From: RGIG3040 sp964410675
GTDB lineage: Bacteria; Bacillota; Clostridia; Lachnospirales; Lachnospiraceae
DNA: 11,211 nucleotides
NCBI GenBank assembly: GCA_964410675.1
Contig: CAYPIB010000089.1
Location: 1-11,211, forward strand
Direction of reading: 5' to 3'
A program made the translations under genes and the position numbers. Below the pieces are notes generated by a model. It saw only the letters and a list, made by a program, of their open reading frames with translations, was not told where the DNA came from and ran no database searches. Below, in pieces: positions 1-6,824 of the stretch. Position 1 is the first letter of the stretch, and each line of letters opens with the position of its first letter.

Positions 1-1246
1 CGATATATTTTTCATTCCAAATGACGGTCTCCTCTGGCATATCATCTACTTCCAGAATCATCCTTGCCCGATGCATATATCCGCCATAAGAAGCCTTCAA
101 GCCTTCAAAAAGTGTAATCCTTTTTTCTTTTATAAATATTACGGGACCTCTGACAACAGTACCTTTTTTAACCGCTCTGCCGCAAATAGCTGCAACCTCG
201 GGGCGCTTTATAAATAACTCGCTGAATTTTGAATCCACATGATACTTAAGTTCATAAAACCCAAGATGACTCGTATGGGTAACAGTAACATTCAGCCCCA
301 CACTTTCAACAAAATCTTCCAATGCCGCTTTTCCGGCTTCATAAGCATATCTTTTACTTTCTGTATTAGAAGCCGTGGAATCCTCATGACATCTCCAATG
401 ATATAAAACTTTTGGTATATGACAGATACGCTGTTTTACCATATTTCTATTATTATTCTCGATAGCAAGAAGCCTTCCTGCCCCTCGCAAGATTAAATCA
501 TAATCCTGTGCACCATTAAACTCGTGCCGAAAGCCTAATTCCTTTATCAGCTCTGCCTTCATTACAAGAAAATGGCAAATATAATTATTACAAAGTAAAT
601 AATCCAAATTAAAATCCGGTTTGAAATTCGGCTCATAAAATTCTGTCATATCACCATTGCCCTTATCTTCATCGGAATATAAAATATCATATTCTTTTTC
701 TTGAAGAGCAGACACCACCTCAAAAAGTGCATCTTTTGTTAATACGTCATCATGGTCGAGTAAGCCAATGTATTCACCCTCGGCTTCCTTTAAAGCTGCC
801 ATCGTATTTTCAGAAATCCCTTTATTTTCCGGAACTTCTATATATTTCAATGTAAAATCCGGATTATCCTGCTTATATTTATCAATAACATGAAATACTT
901 TATCACTCTTACTGGCATCGGCAATAATTAATTCTACTCGTTTATAGCTTTGACCGGAAACAGAATCTATCATATCATACAAAAAAACCGGATTTGTTTC
1001 ATATGCAGGAACAAGGATACTAATTAAGTATTCTTGTGGAAAGCTATGCTCCCTCTGCCTTTGAAACGAAAGAGCAAGGGCTTCTTTCTCTAATGACTCC
1101 GACCAAGAAAAATTTCCTCGGTATTCCCCAACCCATTTCTGCATTTGTTCAATATGAATTTGATCCATTCTTTCTGTAACTGCCAAAATTGTTTTTTTTA
1201 TCCCATTTCGCTTACAAAATGCAAGCGTTTTTGCAATATTACCCAT
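1..1246 (-). CDS. Family 2 glycosyltransferase, partial (3' end beyond window)
   Basis: Probable cytoplasmic glycosyltransferase that adds a sugar from an NDP-sugar to a growing surface glycan; substrate unknown. I translated it by hand: 415 codons from an ATG at 1246 stay open to the left edge. Residues 1-70 are a short N-terminal extension. The GT-A domain starts at ISILVPAY (about 75-82), with the metal-binding LLDHDD loop at 162-167, YSDEDK at 190-195, FKPDF near 208-212, the catalytic-type GAQDYDLILR at 245-254, and LYHWR at 281-285. These match the first domain of the large two-domain COG1216-type glycosyltransferases closely. After about 330 the chain goes straight to a segment (349-395, RPEVAAICGR to GYMHRAR) that resembles the back half of a second GT2 domain. 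The start overlaps the stop of the upstream membrane protein by 8 nt (ATGGGTAA), with GGAG 8 nt upstream. The family is certain; the acceptor is not. Confidence 0.9.
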   Translation of the reverse strand, partial: MGNIAKTLAFCKRNGIKKTILAVTERMDQIHIEQMQKWVGEYRGNFSWSESLEKEALALSFQRQREHSFPQEYLISILVPAYETNPVFLYDMIDSVSGQSYKRVELIIADASKSDKVFHVIDKYKQDNPDFTLKYIEVPENKGISENTMAALKEAEGEYIGLLDHDDVLTKDALFEVVSALQEKEYDILYSDEDKGNGDMTEFYEPNFKPDFNLDYLLCNNYICHFLVMKAELIKELGFRHEFNGAQDYDLILRGAGRLLAIENNNRNMVKQRICHIPKVLYHWRCHEDSTASNTESKRYAYEAGKAALEDFVESVGLNVTVTHTSHLGFYELKYHVDSKFSELFIKRPEVAAICGRAVKKGTVVRGPVIFIKEKRITLFEGLKASYGGYMHRARMILEVDDMPEETVIWNEKYI

Positions 1247-2909
1247 TTCGCTTTCTCCAAATAAAATACATAATCAAAAAACCGGCAAGTACCACTCCAA
1301 CTAAATAGATTGGATAGTAATACATAAACAGCCTTGATGGTGCTGTCAGGAAAATTAAGGGTACTTTTAATAAATGCGCCGCTAATAAAAGTGAATAATC
1401 CCATTTTCTTTTTAACAAAAGTGCTGCAAGTACTAAAGTAGAGAGCATGAGTGGTATTGCACAATGATATATTACATCATATACTTTAAGCTTTTGATTA
1501 TAGTTTGCTCCATTACGTAATTCGATAATAGATATAGTTTTTGTTCTTAAGCTGTTTGAAATCGGCTTATTTAAAAATAACATGCGAAATTTTTCATAAT
1601 TCGGTACATTGTCCTGCTCAAAAATTTCAGTTGTATTTTCTAATAAATCGGTTGTCGTAAGTAAAGTCTCCCACCGTTCCTTTAAAAAGACATCGGGATA
1701 CTTAAAAATAAGACTAATATATACACTTTTAAATTGTTTATATTCCTCTTCGGAATAATTCCTGACAAAGTCTGGATCTGACCAATATAGGCTAATACCA
1801 CTCTTTCCCACTCTGGCTGCCGCTACAGCCTTATTCGCATCAATGACCTGATCAATAATCATAAATTTTGAAATAGGCCTATCCTTGTTATTAAGTGCTT
1901 CTTCATAAGTCATCGGCATCCAGGAAGTAAGCACTGCTTCAGAATATACTTTCTCTGTCAGCGGAACTATCGGAAGGAGTACACTGGTTAAATCATAATT
2001 ATTGGACGAAGTCAGTTTTTCCCCTATATCCTGTGGTATTAACAATATAACGCTCATAACAAAGAGGTAAATAATAAATCTCACTTTAATTTTTACGTCT
2101 TCTTTAAGGTAAAGAACTAAATAGCACAATGGCAGAAGTAAAAGATAATAGATTGCTTCTGCACGCCAACTGACTACTATGGCAGAAATAAAAATACATT
2201 TCCAAAAAGCTGTTCTAGACATTTGCTCTGTTTTTCTGCCTGCCTTTTTTGCCTGAAATGCGTGAAATATTAATTCCGCAAGTAAATATAACTCTAAAAA
2301 CGCATATAAACTCATTCGCATTGGATAGAGATTAGAATCTAATACCGGAAAAAACAAAAACGGAATATACGCGAAATAGATTTTTTTGCCAAGTGGCTTT
2401 TGCCAAATAGCAATATTTTCAAATTTATATAATAAACTTCCTACCATGAGAGAAATACATGCATTCTGCACGATAATAATTCCGGCCGGAAATGGAAGCA
2501 GCATTAGTGAAAAAATATAAAATACACTCGTTATATAATTTTGCCAAAATACCGGGAAAATATTTTGCGCCTCAAACAATAAACCAAATTCATCCATTCT
2601 CCAAATTCCGGGCCATGTAAGAAGCAGCAAACAAAACATAATACCAAAATAAATAAGCGAATAACGTACATATGCCTTGTCTGCTTTTTTTATGAACCAA
2701 TAAAAAAACTGCCACAGCGCGATTAATATAAATAGAAATACAATCTTACTCCCCCATGCCATAATTGTTTTTATGATTGCTGTCGTATTAGAAAAATCAA
2801 ACAAGGTATACGTGAAAATAAGTCTATCTGAAAAAAAGCTAAGGAGCCAGTGTAACAAGGCTCCTAGAACCGCATATTTATTCAACTGTTTTCTAAGTTT
2901 TAGAAACAT
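1239..2909 (-). CDS. Large polytopic membrane protein, probable GT-C-type glycosyltransferase
   Basis: This 556-residue integral membrane protein has about 10-12 hydrophobic segments, in blocks at about 50-100, 125-165, 178-217, 236-295 and 480-552. Between about 296 and 480 lies a long hydrophilic stretch that is probably extracytoplasmic. After the second clear helix comes WPGIWRMDEF (99-108), an acidic motif in the position where GT-C enzymes, which use polyprenyl-phosphate sugars, carry their catalytic Asp/Glu in the first outer loop. LYPMR (194-198), SWRAEA (247-252) and a C-terminal APSRLFMYYYP (523-533) fit the same fold. I recall similar WPG-containing Clostridia proteins filed as DUF6020 or GtrII-like, but cannot confirm this. 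The ATG at 2909 has AGGGAG 5 nt upstream and lies 37 nt after the nucleotidyltransferase. A GtrA and a GtrB-like enzyme in the same operon support a role using lipid-linked sugar. A transporter or polymerase is the alternative. Confidence 0.75.
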   Translation of the reverse strand: MFLKLRKQLNKYAVLGALLHWLLSFFSDRLIFTYTLFDFSNTTAIIKTIMAWGSKIVFLFILIALWQFFYWFIKKADKAYVRYSLIYFGIMFCLLLLTWPGIWRMDEFGLLFEAQNIFPVFWQNYITSVFYIFSLMLLPFPAGIIIVQNACISLMVGSLLYKFENIAIWQKPLGKKIYFAYIPFLFFPVLDSNLYPMRMSLYAFLELYLLAELIFHAFQAKKAGRKTEQMSRTAFWKCIFISAIVVSWRAEAIYYLLLLPLCYLVLYLKEDVKIKVRFIIYLFVMSVILLIPQDIGEKLTSSNNYDLTSVLLPIVPLTEKVYSEAVLTSWMPMTYEEALNNKDRPISKFMIIDQVIDANKAVAAARVGKSGISLYWSDPDFVRNYSEEEYKQFKSVYISLIFKYPDVFLKERWETLLTTTDLLENTTEIFEQDNVPNYEKFRMLFLNKPISNSLRTKTISIIELRNGANYNQKLKVYDVIYHCAIPLMLSTLVLAALLLKRKWDYSLLLAAHLLKVPLIFLTAPSRLFMYYYPIYLVGVVLAGFLIMYFIWRKRNG

Positions 2910-2946
2910 ATCGGCTCCCTTCCCTCCACAATAGTGGTAGGTATTT

Positions 2947-3672
2947 TTACTTTTGATAAGTGTCTAAAAATATTTTTAACTCTTCAGGTGTGCCAAGCAC
3001 GTGCACTTTATCATAATCCACAATTGAAATGCGGACATCCCCACCCTTTTCAATCAAGTAATTATATAGTGGTGCCACATACTTTTCGCCCTTTTCAAGC
3101 TTTTCATCCGATGTATAATATTCTTGATATAGTTCTTCATATAAGCCGCATGTTTTAAAATAATAAGCACCTAGTGTACAATTATCAGATATCCTTTGTT
3201 TTTCTCTTACTTCCACTGCTTTTCCATTTTCATCCAGCTTAACAAAGCTCCAGTGATCACCCGAGGCATGGAAGCACTGAATAAACCCGTCTCCTGCAAT
3301 CTGGCTTTCCTGCATTTGTCCAGCTTCAACATAAGTATCAATATTATAAATCATCAAGCTGCTTTCTTTATCCCAATGCTTTGCACCAAGCATTGCCGTT
3401 GTTGCCTGGCCATCGGTAAGATAATCTATTTCAACAACGTTTACTTGTTTAATATTCATGCTTTTGCATGTGCTCTGTATAAATTCAGAGGCATTATCTT
3501 CCTTACGGACAATAAAAATATATTCATTGTCTTTATTGGCAAAATCTGCAAGGCTTTCCATGGACCATTCAAATAAAGTCTTGCCATGTGCTAAAATCAT
3601 ATACTTCGGAACATTAAATCCCGCCTTTTTAAATCTTGATCCCAATCCTGCCATTGTAATTACTATAGTCAT
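2947..3672 (-). CDS. Capsule-type nucleotidyltransferase (NTP-transferase fold)
   Basis: This 241-residue cytoplasmic enzyme probably joins a nucleotide (CTP or another NTP) to a phosphorylated sugar or small-molecule phosphate. The signature loop is at the N-terminus: MAGLGSRF (7-14) then VPKYM (21-25), the NTP-binding GxGxRF...PK motif. YNIDTY (109-114) holds the metal-binding Asp112. GDHWSFVKLDENG (138-150), VREKQRIS (155-162) and LGAYYFK (167-173) are typical of the sugar-phosphate nucleotidyltransferase variants in capsule loci. It lacks the C-terminal left-handed beta-helix of larger pyrophosphorylases. The start ATG has a perfect AGGAGG 5 nt upstream and sits 30 nt after the DUF4956 gene. 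With the kinase and HAD phosphatase upstream it would complete a phosphorylate-and-activate route. The Campylobacter Cj1416 phosphoglutamine cytidylyltransferase is a known relative in style, but the substrate here cannot be read from sequence. Confidence 0.87.
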   Translation of the reverse strand: MTIVITMAGLGSRFKKAGFNVPKYMILAHGKTLFEWSMESLADFANKDNEYIFIVRKEDNASEFIQSTCKSMNIKQVNVVEIDYLTDGQATTAMLGAKHWDKESSLMIYNIDTYVEAGQMQESQIAGDGFIQCFHASGDHWSFVKLDENGKAVEVREKQRISDNCTLGAYYFKTCGLYEELYQEYYTSDEKLEKGEKYVAPLYNYLIEKGGDVRISIVDYDKVHVLGTPEELKIFLDTYQK

Positions 3673-3677
3673 TTTTT

Positions 3678-3683
3678 CCTCCT
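3678..3683 (-). promoter_or_regulatory. Strong ribosome binding site (nucleotidyltransferase)
   Basis: A perfect AGGAGG on the minus strand lies 5 nt before the ATG at 3672. It gives independent, strong initiation for the nucleotidyltransferase after the 30-nt gap that follows the DUF4956 gene. Confidence 0.85.
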
Positions 3684-3702
3684 AATATAAAGGCTGACGC
3701 CA

Positions 3703-4380
3703 TTATAATGTTACTTCTCCATCGTGATCCATAAGGGACACCCCAAATACGCCGTCAATAGAAGAAAGCTGCTCTAATAATATTGCTTCTTCTTTTATCT
3801 TGCATGCAATTACGATGTCAAGGCTGTCTCTTGTTACATTTCTGGATTTAATTTTTGAGTGCTTACTATATTTTTTAACAAGCGGTAAAATCTCTTTTTC
3901 CGCCTCCAAGCTTTCTGCATTAATAACTAAAAGCCCCTCTGCACTTCCTGCCGGAGTCATTTCTAATGCAAACAGCCCAACTGTAATAACAAGCGAAGTA
4001 ATGATTGCAATTTGGAACATGCCGGCACCACAGACAATTCCCACACTAATCGACCAGAATAAAAACATTAAATCCTTTGGATCTTTTACTGCCGTACGAA
4101 AACGTACAATGGAGAGAGCACCGACCATACCTAGTGAAATTACAATATTGGACTGCATCGCCAAAATAATTGCCGCTGTAATGACTGCCAGGAGCGCAAG
4201 CGAAACATTAAAGCTTTTAGAATAAAAGCTTTTTTTTGCTGACAGATAATAAATTAAGAAAATATAGCATGACAACAGGCATGTGACACCCAAGGTAATC
4301 AAAATCGTTGTTGTTGTAATATTACTCCCGCTCATTCCTTGTAAAAAAGATTTTTTAAAAATATCTGAAAATGTCTGCAC
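3703..4380 (-). CDS. DUF4956 family membrane protein
   Basis: This 225-residue protein has an N-terminal membrane half and a soluble C-terminal half. Hydrophobic segments lie at about 23-46, 57-75, 78-92, 105-120 and 121-141. The family signature is GALSIVRFRTAVKDPKDL (87-104), a charged loop between helices that is the main reason for the DUF4956 call. Residues 148-225 form a small alpha/beta domain, probably cytoplasmic and possibly regulatory (ACT-like by pattern only). The function is unknown. From general knowledge, DUF4956 genes often adjoin VTC-domain and CotH genes in Firmicutes and Actinobacteria, as here. That suggests a membrane partner, for example a channel for the VTC product, but this is inference. 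I chose the GTG start at 4380 because a perfect AGGAGG sits 6 nt upstream; the first internal ATG (codon 16) has no comparable site. It starts 18 nt after the VTC gene. Confidence 0.9.
   Translation of the reverse strand: MQTFSDIFKKSFLQGMSGSNITTTTILITLGVTCLLSCYIFLIYYLSAKKSFYSKSFNVSLALLAVITAAIILAMQSNIVISLGMVGALSIVRFRTAVKDPKDLMFLFWSISVGIVCGAGMFQIAIITSLVITVGLFALEMTPAGSAEGLLVINAESLEAEKEILPLVKKYSKHSKIKSRNVTRDSLDIVIACKIKEEAILLEQLSSIDGVFGVSLMDHDGEVTL
4210..4232. repeat. Perfect 10-bp inverted repeat inside the DUF4956 gene
   Basis: The arms aaagctttta (4210-4219) and taaaagcttt (4223-4232) are perfect reverse complements around a 3-base loop, with a T run on the plus strand to 4237. The stem is almost all A-T. 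It encodes the KKSFYSKSF stretch (49-57) of the DUF4956 protein, so it may simply reflect the repeated Lys-Ser-Phe codons. The T run is on the wrong strand to end transcription of this operon. Confidence 0.6.
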
Positions 4381-4386
4381 AATATT

Positions 4387-4392
4387 CCTCCT
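4387..4392 (-). promoter_or_regulatory. Ribosome binding site fixing a GTG start (DUF4956)
   Basis: A perfect AGGAGG on the minus strand lies 6 nt before the GTG at 4380. It fixes the non-ATG start of the DUF4956 gene, and is, with the site at 3678-3683, one of the two strongest Shine-Dalgarno sequences in the window. Confidence 0.85.
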
Positions 4393-4398
4393 GCAATA

Positions 4399-5115
4399 TT
4401 ATTGCCTTAAATTGTATTTACGGCATAAATAGTATTTTGAAAATGTCGTCTGTGACAAGTTTCCGAGCTGTAAGTTTTGTTTTAAAAATGACGGAAAAAA
4501 AGCATCGTATTTAATTTCCATCAAAAGTCTTCCGGATTCCAGTATCGGTCTTTTTCTAATGCTTTTTTCAAAAAAATGTTCAAAATCAACGGAAGATGCA
4601 ATGTTTTCATCCAATGTCAGTCTAACATTTCCCTGATTATAAACATAGGGTTTTCGATCATAAATTACAATTACTTTTGGCAAAAATCTCTTATTTTTGA
4701 CAAGAAGACAGAATTCCTGCAAAAGCCGCGGATATGTTTCAAAATCCTGATCCAAAAGAGAAAGGCATTGTCCCTTTAAGAATGTTTCACACTGTTCTCT
4801 AGTAAGCGGGACAGACAACTTACGCGTCATACCGTTTAACTTTATTTTTTTTTCTAAGTTAATCTTGGCATCACTGTAATTATAAATACGAATTCGATAT
4901 TTCGCCCGTCTATTCACCCCTGCTTCATTCATATTGTAACAGGTATTATTATAATCATCAAAATAGACACTGCGGATATGATAATATTCATTCGCACCGA
5001 CATTCTTGTCTAATTGCATCAAGCCTTTGACACGGCATTCTAAAATCAATTTCTCCTGCCTGCTGCAAAGATATTTCAGCTCATGCCGGTATTTTTGTTT
5101 CTTTGACCTTTCCAT
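4399..5115 (-). CDS. VTC-domain protein, polyphosphate polymerase-like
   Basis: This 238-residue soluble protein consists of a single VTC domain (CYTH/triphosphate-tunnel superfamily) with no SPX domain and no membrane segment. Visible tunnel residues lie in order: RHELKY (10-15), IRSVYFDD (47-54), RAKYRIRIY (70-78, alternating Lys/Arg lining the tunnel), LEKKIK (87-92), YDRKPY (152-157), RLTLDENI (165-172), LMEIKYD (198-204, with the probable metal-binding Glu200) and SKYYLC (226-231). This matches the layout of the yeast Vtc4 catalytic domain, which makes polyphosphate from ATP. Activity as a triphosphatase or nucleotidyl-binding relative is possible. The ATG at 5115 has AAGGGG 5 nt upstream. 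An in-frame TTG at 5136 would add seven residues but has no better site. The gene is 25 nt after CotH and 18 nt before DUF4956, so it probably works with both. Product and direction of transport are inferred. Confidence 0.9.
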   Translation of the reverse strand: MERSKKQKYRHELKYLCSRQEKLILECRVKGLMQLDKNVGANEYYHIRSVYFDDYNNTCYNMNEAGVNRRAKYRIRIYNYSDAKINLEKKIKLNGMTRKLSVPLTREQCETFLKGQCLSLLDQDFETYPRLLQEFCLLVKNKRFLPKVIVIYDRKPYVYNQGNVRLTLDENIASSVDFEHFFEKSIRKRPILESGRLLMEIKYDAFFPSFLKQNLQLGNLSQTTFSKYYLCRKYNLRQ

Positions 5116-5120
5116 GCTGT

Positions 5121-5126
5121 CCCCTT
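5121..5126 (-). promoter_or_regulatory. Ribosome binding site deciding the VTC-domain start
   Basis: AAGGGG on the minus strand lies 5 nt before the ATG at 5115. It argues for this start over the in-frame TTG at 5136. Confidence 0.7.
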
Positions 5127-5140
5127 TTGCTTGCAATAAT

Positions 5141-6805
5141 TTATTTCTTATTTAAAAGCCCTTCCATATATTCATCCACATAAGCAAGGCGTTCTTTTGT
5201 AAATTCCTTCATACCGGTAAAATCTTCTTCATACCGCCCGCCCGGCCAGCGTGTTTTCTCTCTTTTATATGCTCCTGATTCCTTTACGGTTTTCTCAAGT
5301 GCATCAATCGACGCAAACACTGCCTTATCTGAGAATATATCCTTTCGCCAGTTCTCCCACTTAAGAGTAATTATTTTTCTTGAATCCGCTGCATTCAAGT
5401 CTATCATCCGCTGTGCCGGCTGCCAGCCAATCAGCTCCCTGACAACACTGCTGTCTGCTTTACAATAATATTCATTGTCCGCATACACATCACCAAATGA
5501 AATATTTAAGTCCCAGGGAATAAAATAGCCATAATAACTGTCACCTTTATTTCTTGCTATATAATACACATTTTTAGCATAATTATCAAATCCGCCAATC
5601 GCCTGATAGAAAAGCCAATTATCGAGCGTATTGCTTTGGTCTATGATTTTAGTAATCTGCTCTGTGAATGTAGTATCATCACTTTCCATACATGCCGCCA
5701 GCTCACGAAGCGGCTCCCATTCTTCTTCATTTACAAGTATGGTATCACCCTTTAAGTAAAAGCCTCCGCGATAATCCGGCATATCCACATCCGGAAGCGC
5801 ACCGGTAAAATCACTTTCATTCCAGTCGGCTGAATATTTCTTTTTATAAATACGCTCAATAACTGTTTCTCCTTTTGCAAGCTGAGAGGAAACACTGTCC
5901 ATGCCGAGCTGTTTTCGATCAATGGGATACATCAGACCATAAATCCCCTGATAGGCATTGTTAATAAAAACTTCAACATATTCTAAATGACTGCCAAACA
6001 TTTTGTTATAGGGATTATTTAAAGCCCCCGTCTGTTCCCACAAATCATTGGCAAGCTTATCCTTAATTTTGGACCCATCCGCATAGAGTGCATTTAAAAT
6101 CCAGTCATTATCATCCCGCATTCCTAAAAAGTCACGGTTTGCTTTTTTAAAGACAGACTTTTTTTGTTCATAAAGATTGAGCCTAAGACTCTTTTTTTCA
6201 TAATTCAAACTGGTATTGCCACGTTGTCTGCTTGCCGTATAACACCTTTTTACAAAGTCTCTTTCCACTAGATAGTTTCCTTCATTATCATATACCACGA
6301 GCTCAAATAAAGGAGATCCGTCCTCCAGTTTTTCTTCACTTGCGTGAAAACTCGCAATGGAAACACCTGTTATTTTTAAATTCACCGTAAAATAACTGCC
6401 ATCACCAACAAGATATAGTGGTATTATTGTATTTTCTGCCATGAGTGAAAGCTTATTCTCCTGTACAAAATCAATTAAAAAAAACGGAGCAAATGCTTCA
6501 CTCGTCGTTGAAAAACTCCCNNNNNNNNNNCCCTTTTCCCAATTATCTGTCTGCATACTGAGCGGCAGAAAAAAAGTATTGCTAGCCTCATCATACGCAA
6601 GTGCCTCATCTTCAAAAGTCAACAGCACCTTGCTTTCAAGTAATGTGCCGGTTTCTTCTGCTTCTGACAAATTAGATGTGATTTTTTCTGCCTTCTTTTG
6701 TGTAAGAACCTGTATTTTCATCGTGCTTTTATCTAAATATTTTATACTAAAGCCTGAAAATAGAACGAGCACAACCAGGCTTAATGCCATCACCCATTTT
6801 TTCAT
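5141..6805 (-). CDS. CotH-family kinase, membrane-anchored, with assembly gap
   Basis: This CotH-like protein has about 554 residues, counting the gap as four. CotH is an atypical protein kinase known from Bacillus spores, where it phosphorylates coat proteins CotB and CotG. Residues 4-20 form a hydrophobic signal anchor without a lipobox Cys, so the bulk is probably outside the membrane. A leading beta-rich region (about 55-180) precedes the kinase fold: RQRGNTS (193-199), KKSLRLNL (204-211), NDWILNALYADGSKIKDKL (233-251), YVEVFINNAYQGIYGLM (276-292), then NYAKNVYYIARN (408-419) and FIPWDLNISFGD (428-439), where Asp432 is the likely metal ligand. I chose the ATG at 6805, with AGGTGG 10 nt upstream. 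The longer frame from 6877 would overlap the HAD gene by 53 nt and add a hydrophilic leader in front of the signal anchor. Ten Ns at 6521-6530 fall in codons 92-95 and the frame is open on both sides, so the gene is probably intact. Substrate unknown; the glycan context makes a non-spore role likely. Confidence 0.9.
   Translation of the reverse strand: MKKWVMALSLVVLVLFSGFSIKYLDKSTMKIQVLTQKKAEKITSNLSEAEETGTLLESKVLLTFEDEALAYDEASNTFFLPLSMQTDNWEKXXXXGSFSTTSEAFAPFFLIDFVQENKLSLMAENTIIPLYLVGDGSYFTVNLKITGVSIASFHASEEKLEDGSPLFELVVYDNEGNYLVERDFVKRCYTASRQRGNTSLNYEKKSLRLNLYEQKKSVFKKANRDFLGMRDDNDWILNALYADGSKIKDKLANDLWEQTGALNNPYNKMFGSHLEYVEVFINNAYQGIYGLMYPIDRKQLGMDSVSSQLAKGETVIERIYKKKYSADWNESDFTGALPDVDMPDYRGGFYLKGDTILVNEEEWEPLRELAACMESDDTTFTEQITKIIDQSNTLDNWLFYQAIGGFDNYAKNVYYIARNKGDSYYGYFIPWDLNISFGDVYADNEYYCKADSSVVRELIGWQPAQRMIDLNAADSRKIITLKWENWRKDIFSDKAVFASIDALEKTVKESGAYKREKTRWPGGRYEEDFTGMKEFTKERLAYVDEYMEGLLNKK
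6521..6530. other. Assembly gap (10 N)
   Basis: Ten consecutive Ns interrupt the CotH-family gene. Both flanks end in CCC on the plus strand (GGG on the coding strand), so the unresolved part may be a G/C homopolymer or a place where two contigs failed to join. Ten is a usual placeholder size, so the true length is unknown. The reading frame happens to stay open across it. No other ambiguous bases occur in the window. Confidence 0.98.
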
Positions 6806-6815
6806 AACTAAAAAT

Positions 6816-6821
6816 CCACCT
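6816..6821 (-). promoter_or_regulatory. Ribosome binding site deciding the CotH start
   Basis: AGGTGG on the minus strand lies 10 nt before the ATG at 6805, in the 19-nt gap after the HAD gene. The spacing is a little long. The site still supports the shorter CotH product, which begins directly with a signal anchor. Confidence 0.6.
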
Positions 6822-6824
6822 GTT

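Noticed and set aside
1198..1464. Minus-strand 88-codon frame overlapping two genes
   Set aside because: It is in a different frame from the membrane protein and the glycosyltransferase, both well supported; its peptide has no family features.
3196..3576. Plus-strand open frame of 126 codons (with neighbours at 2934-3158 and 3458-3685)
   Set aside because: These are antisense to the nucleotidyltransferase, which has complete motifs and a strong ribosome site; the plus-strand frames have no recognisable protein pattern and look like chance open frames.
3800..4225. Plus-strand open frame of 141 codons
   Set aside because: It lies fully antisense to the DUF4956 gene, shows no recognisable protein pattern, and the minus-strand frame carries clear family motifs.
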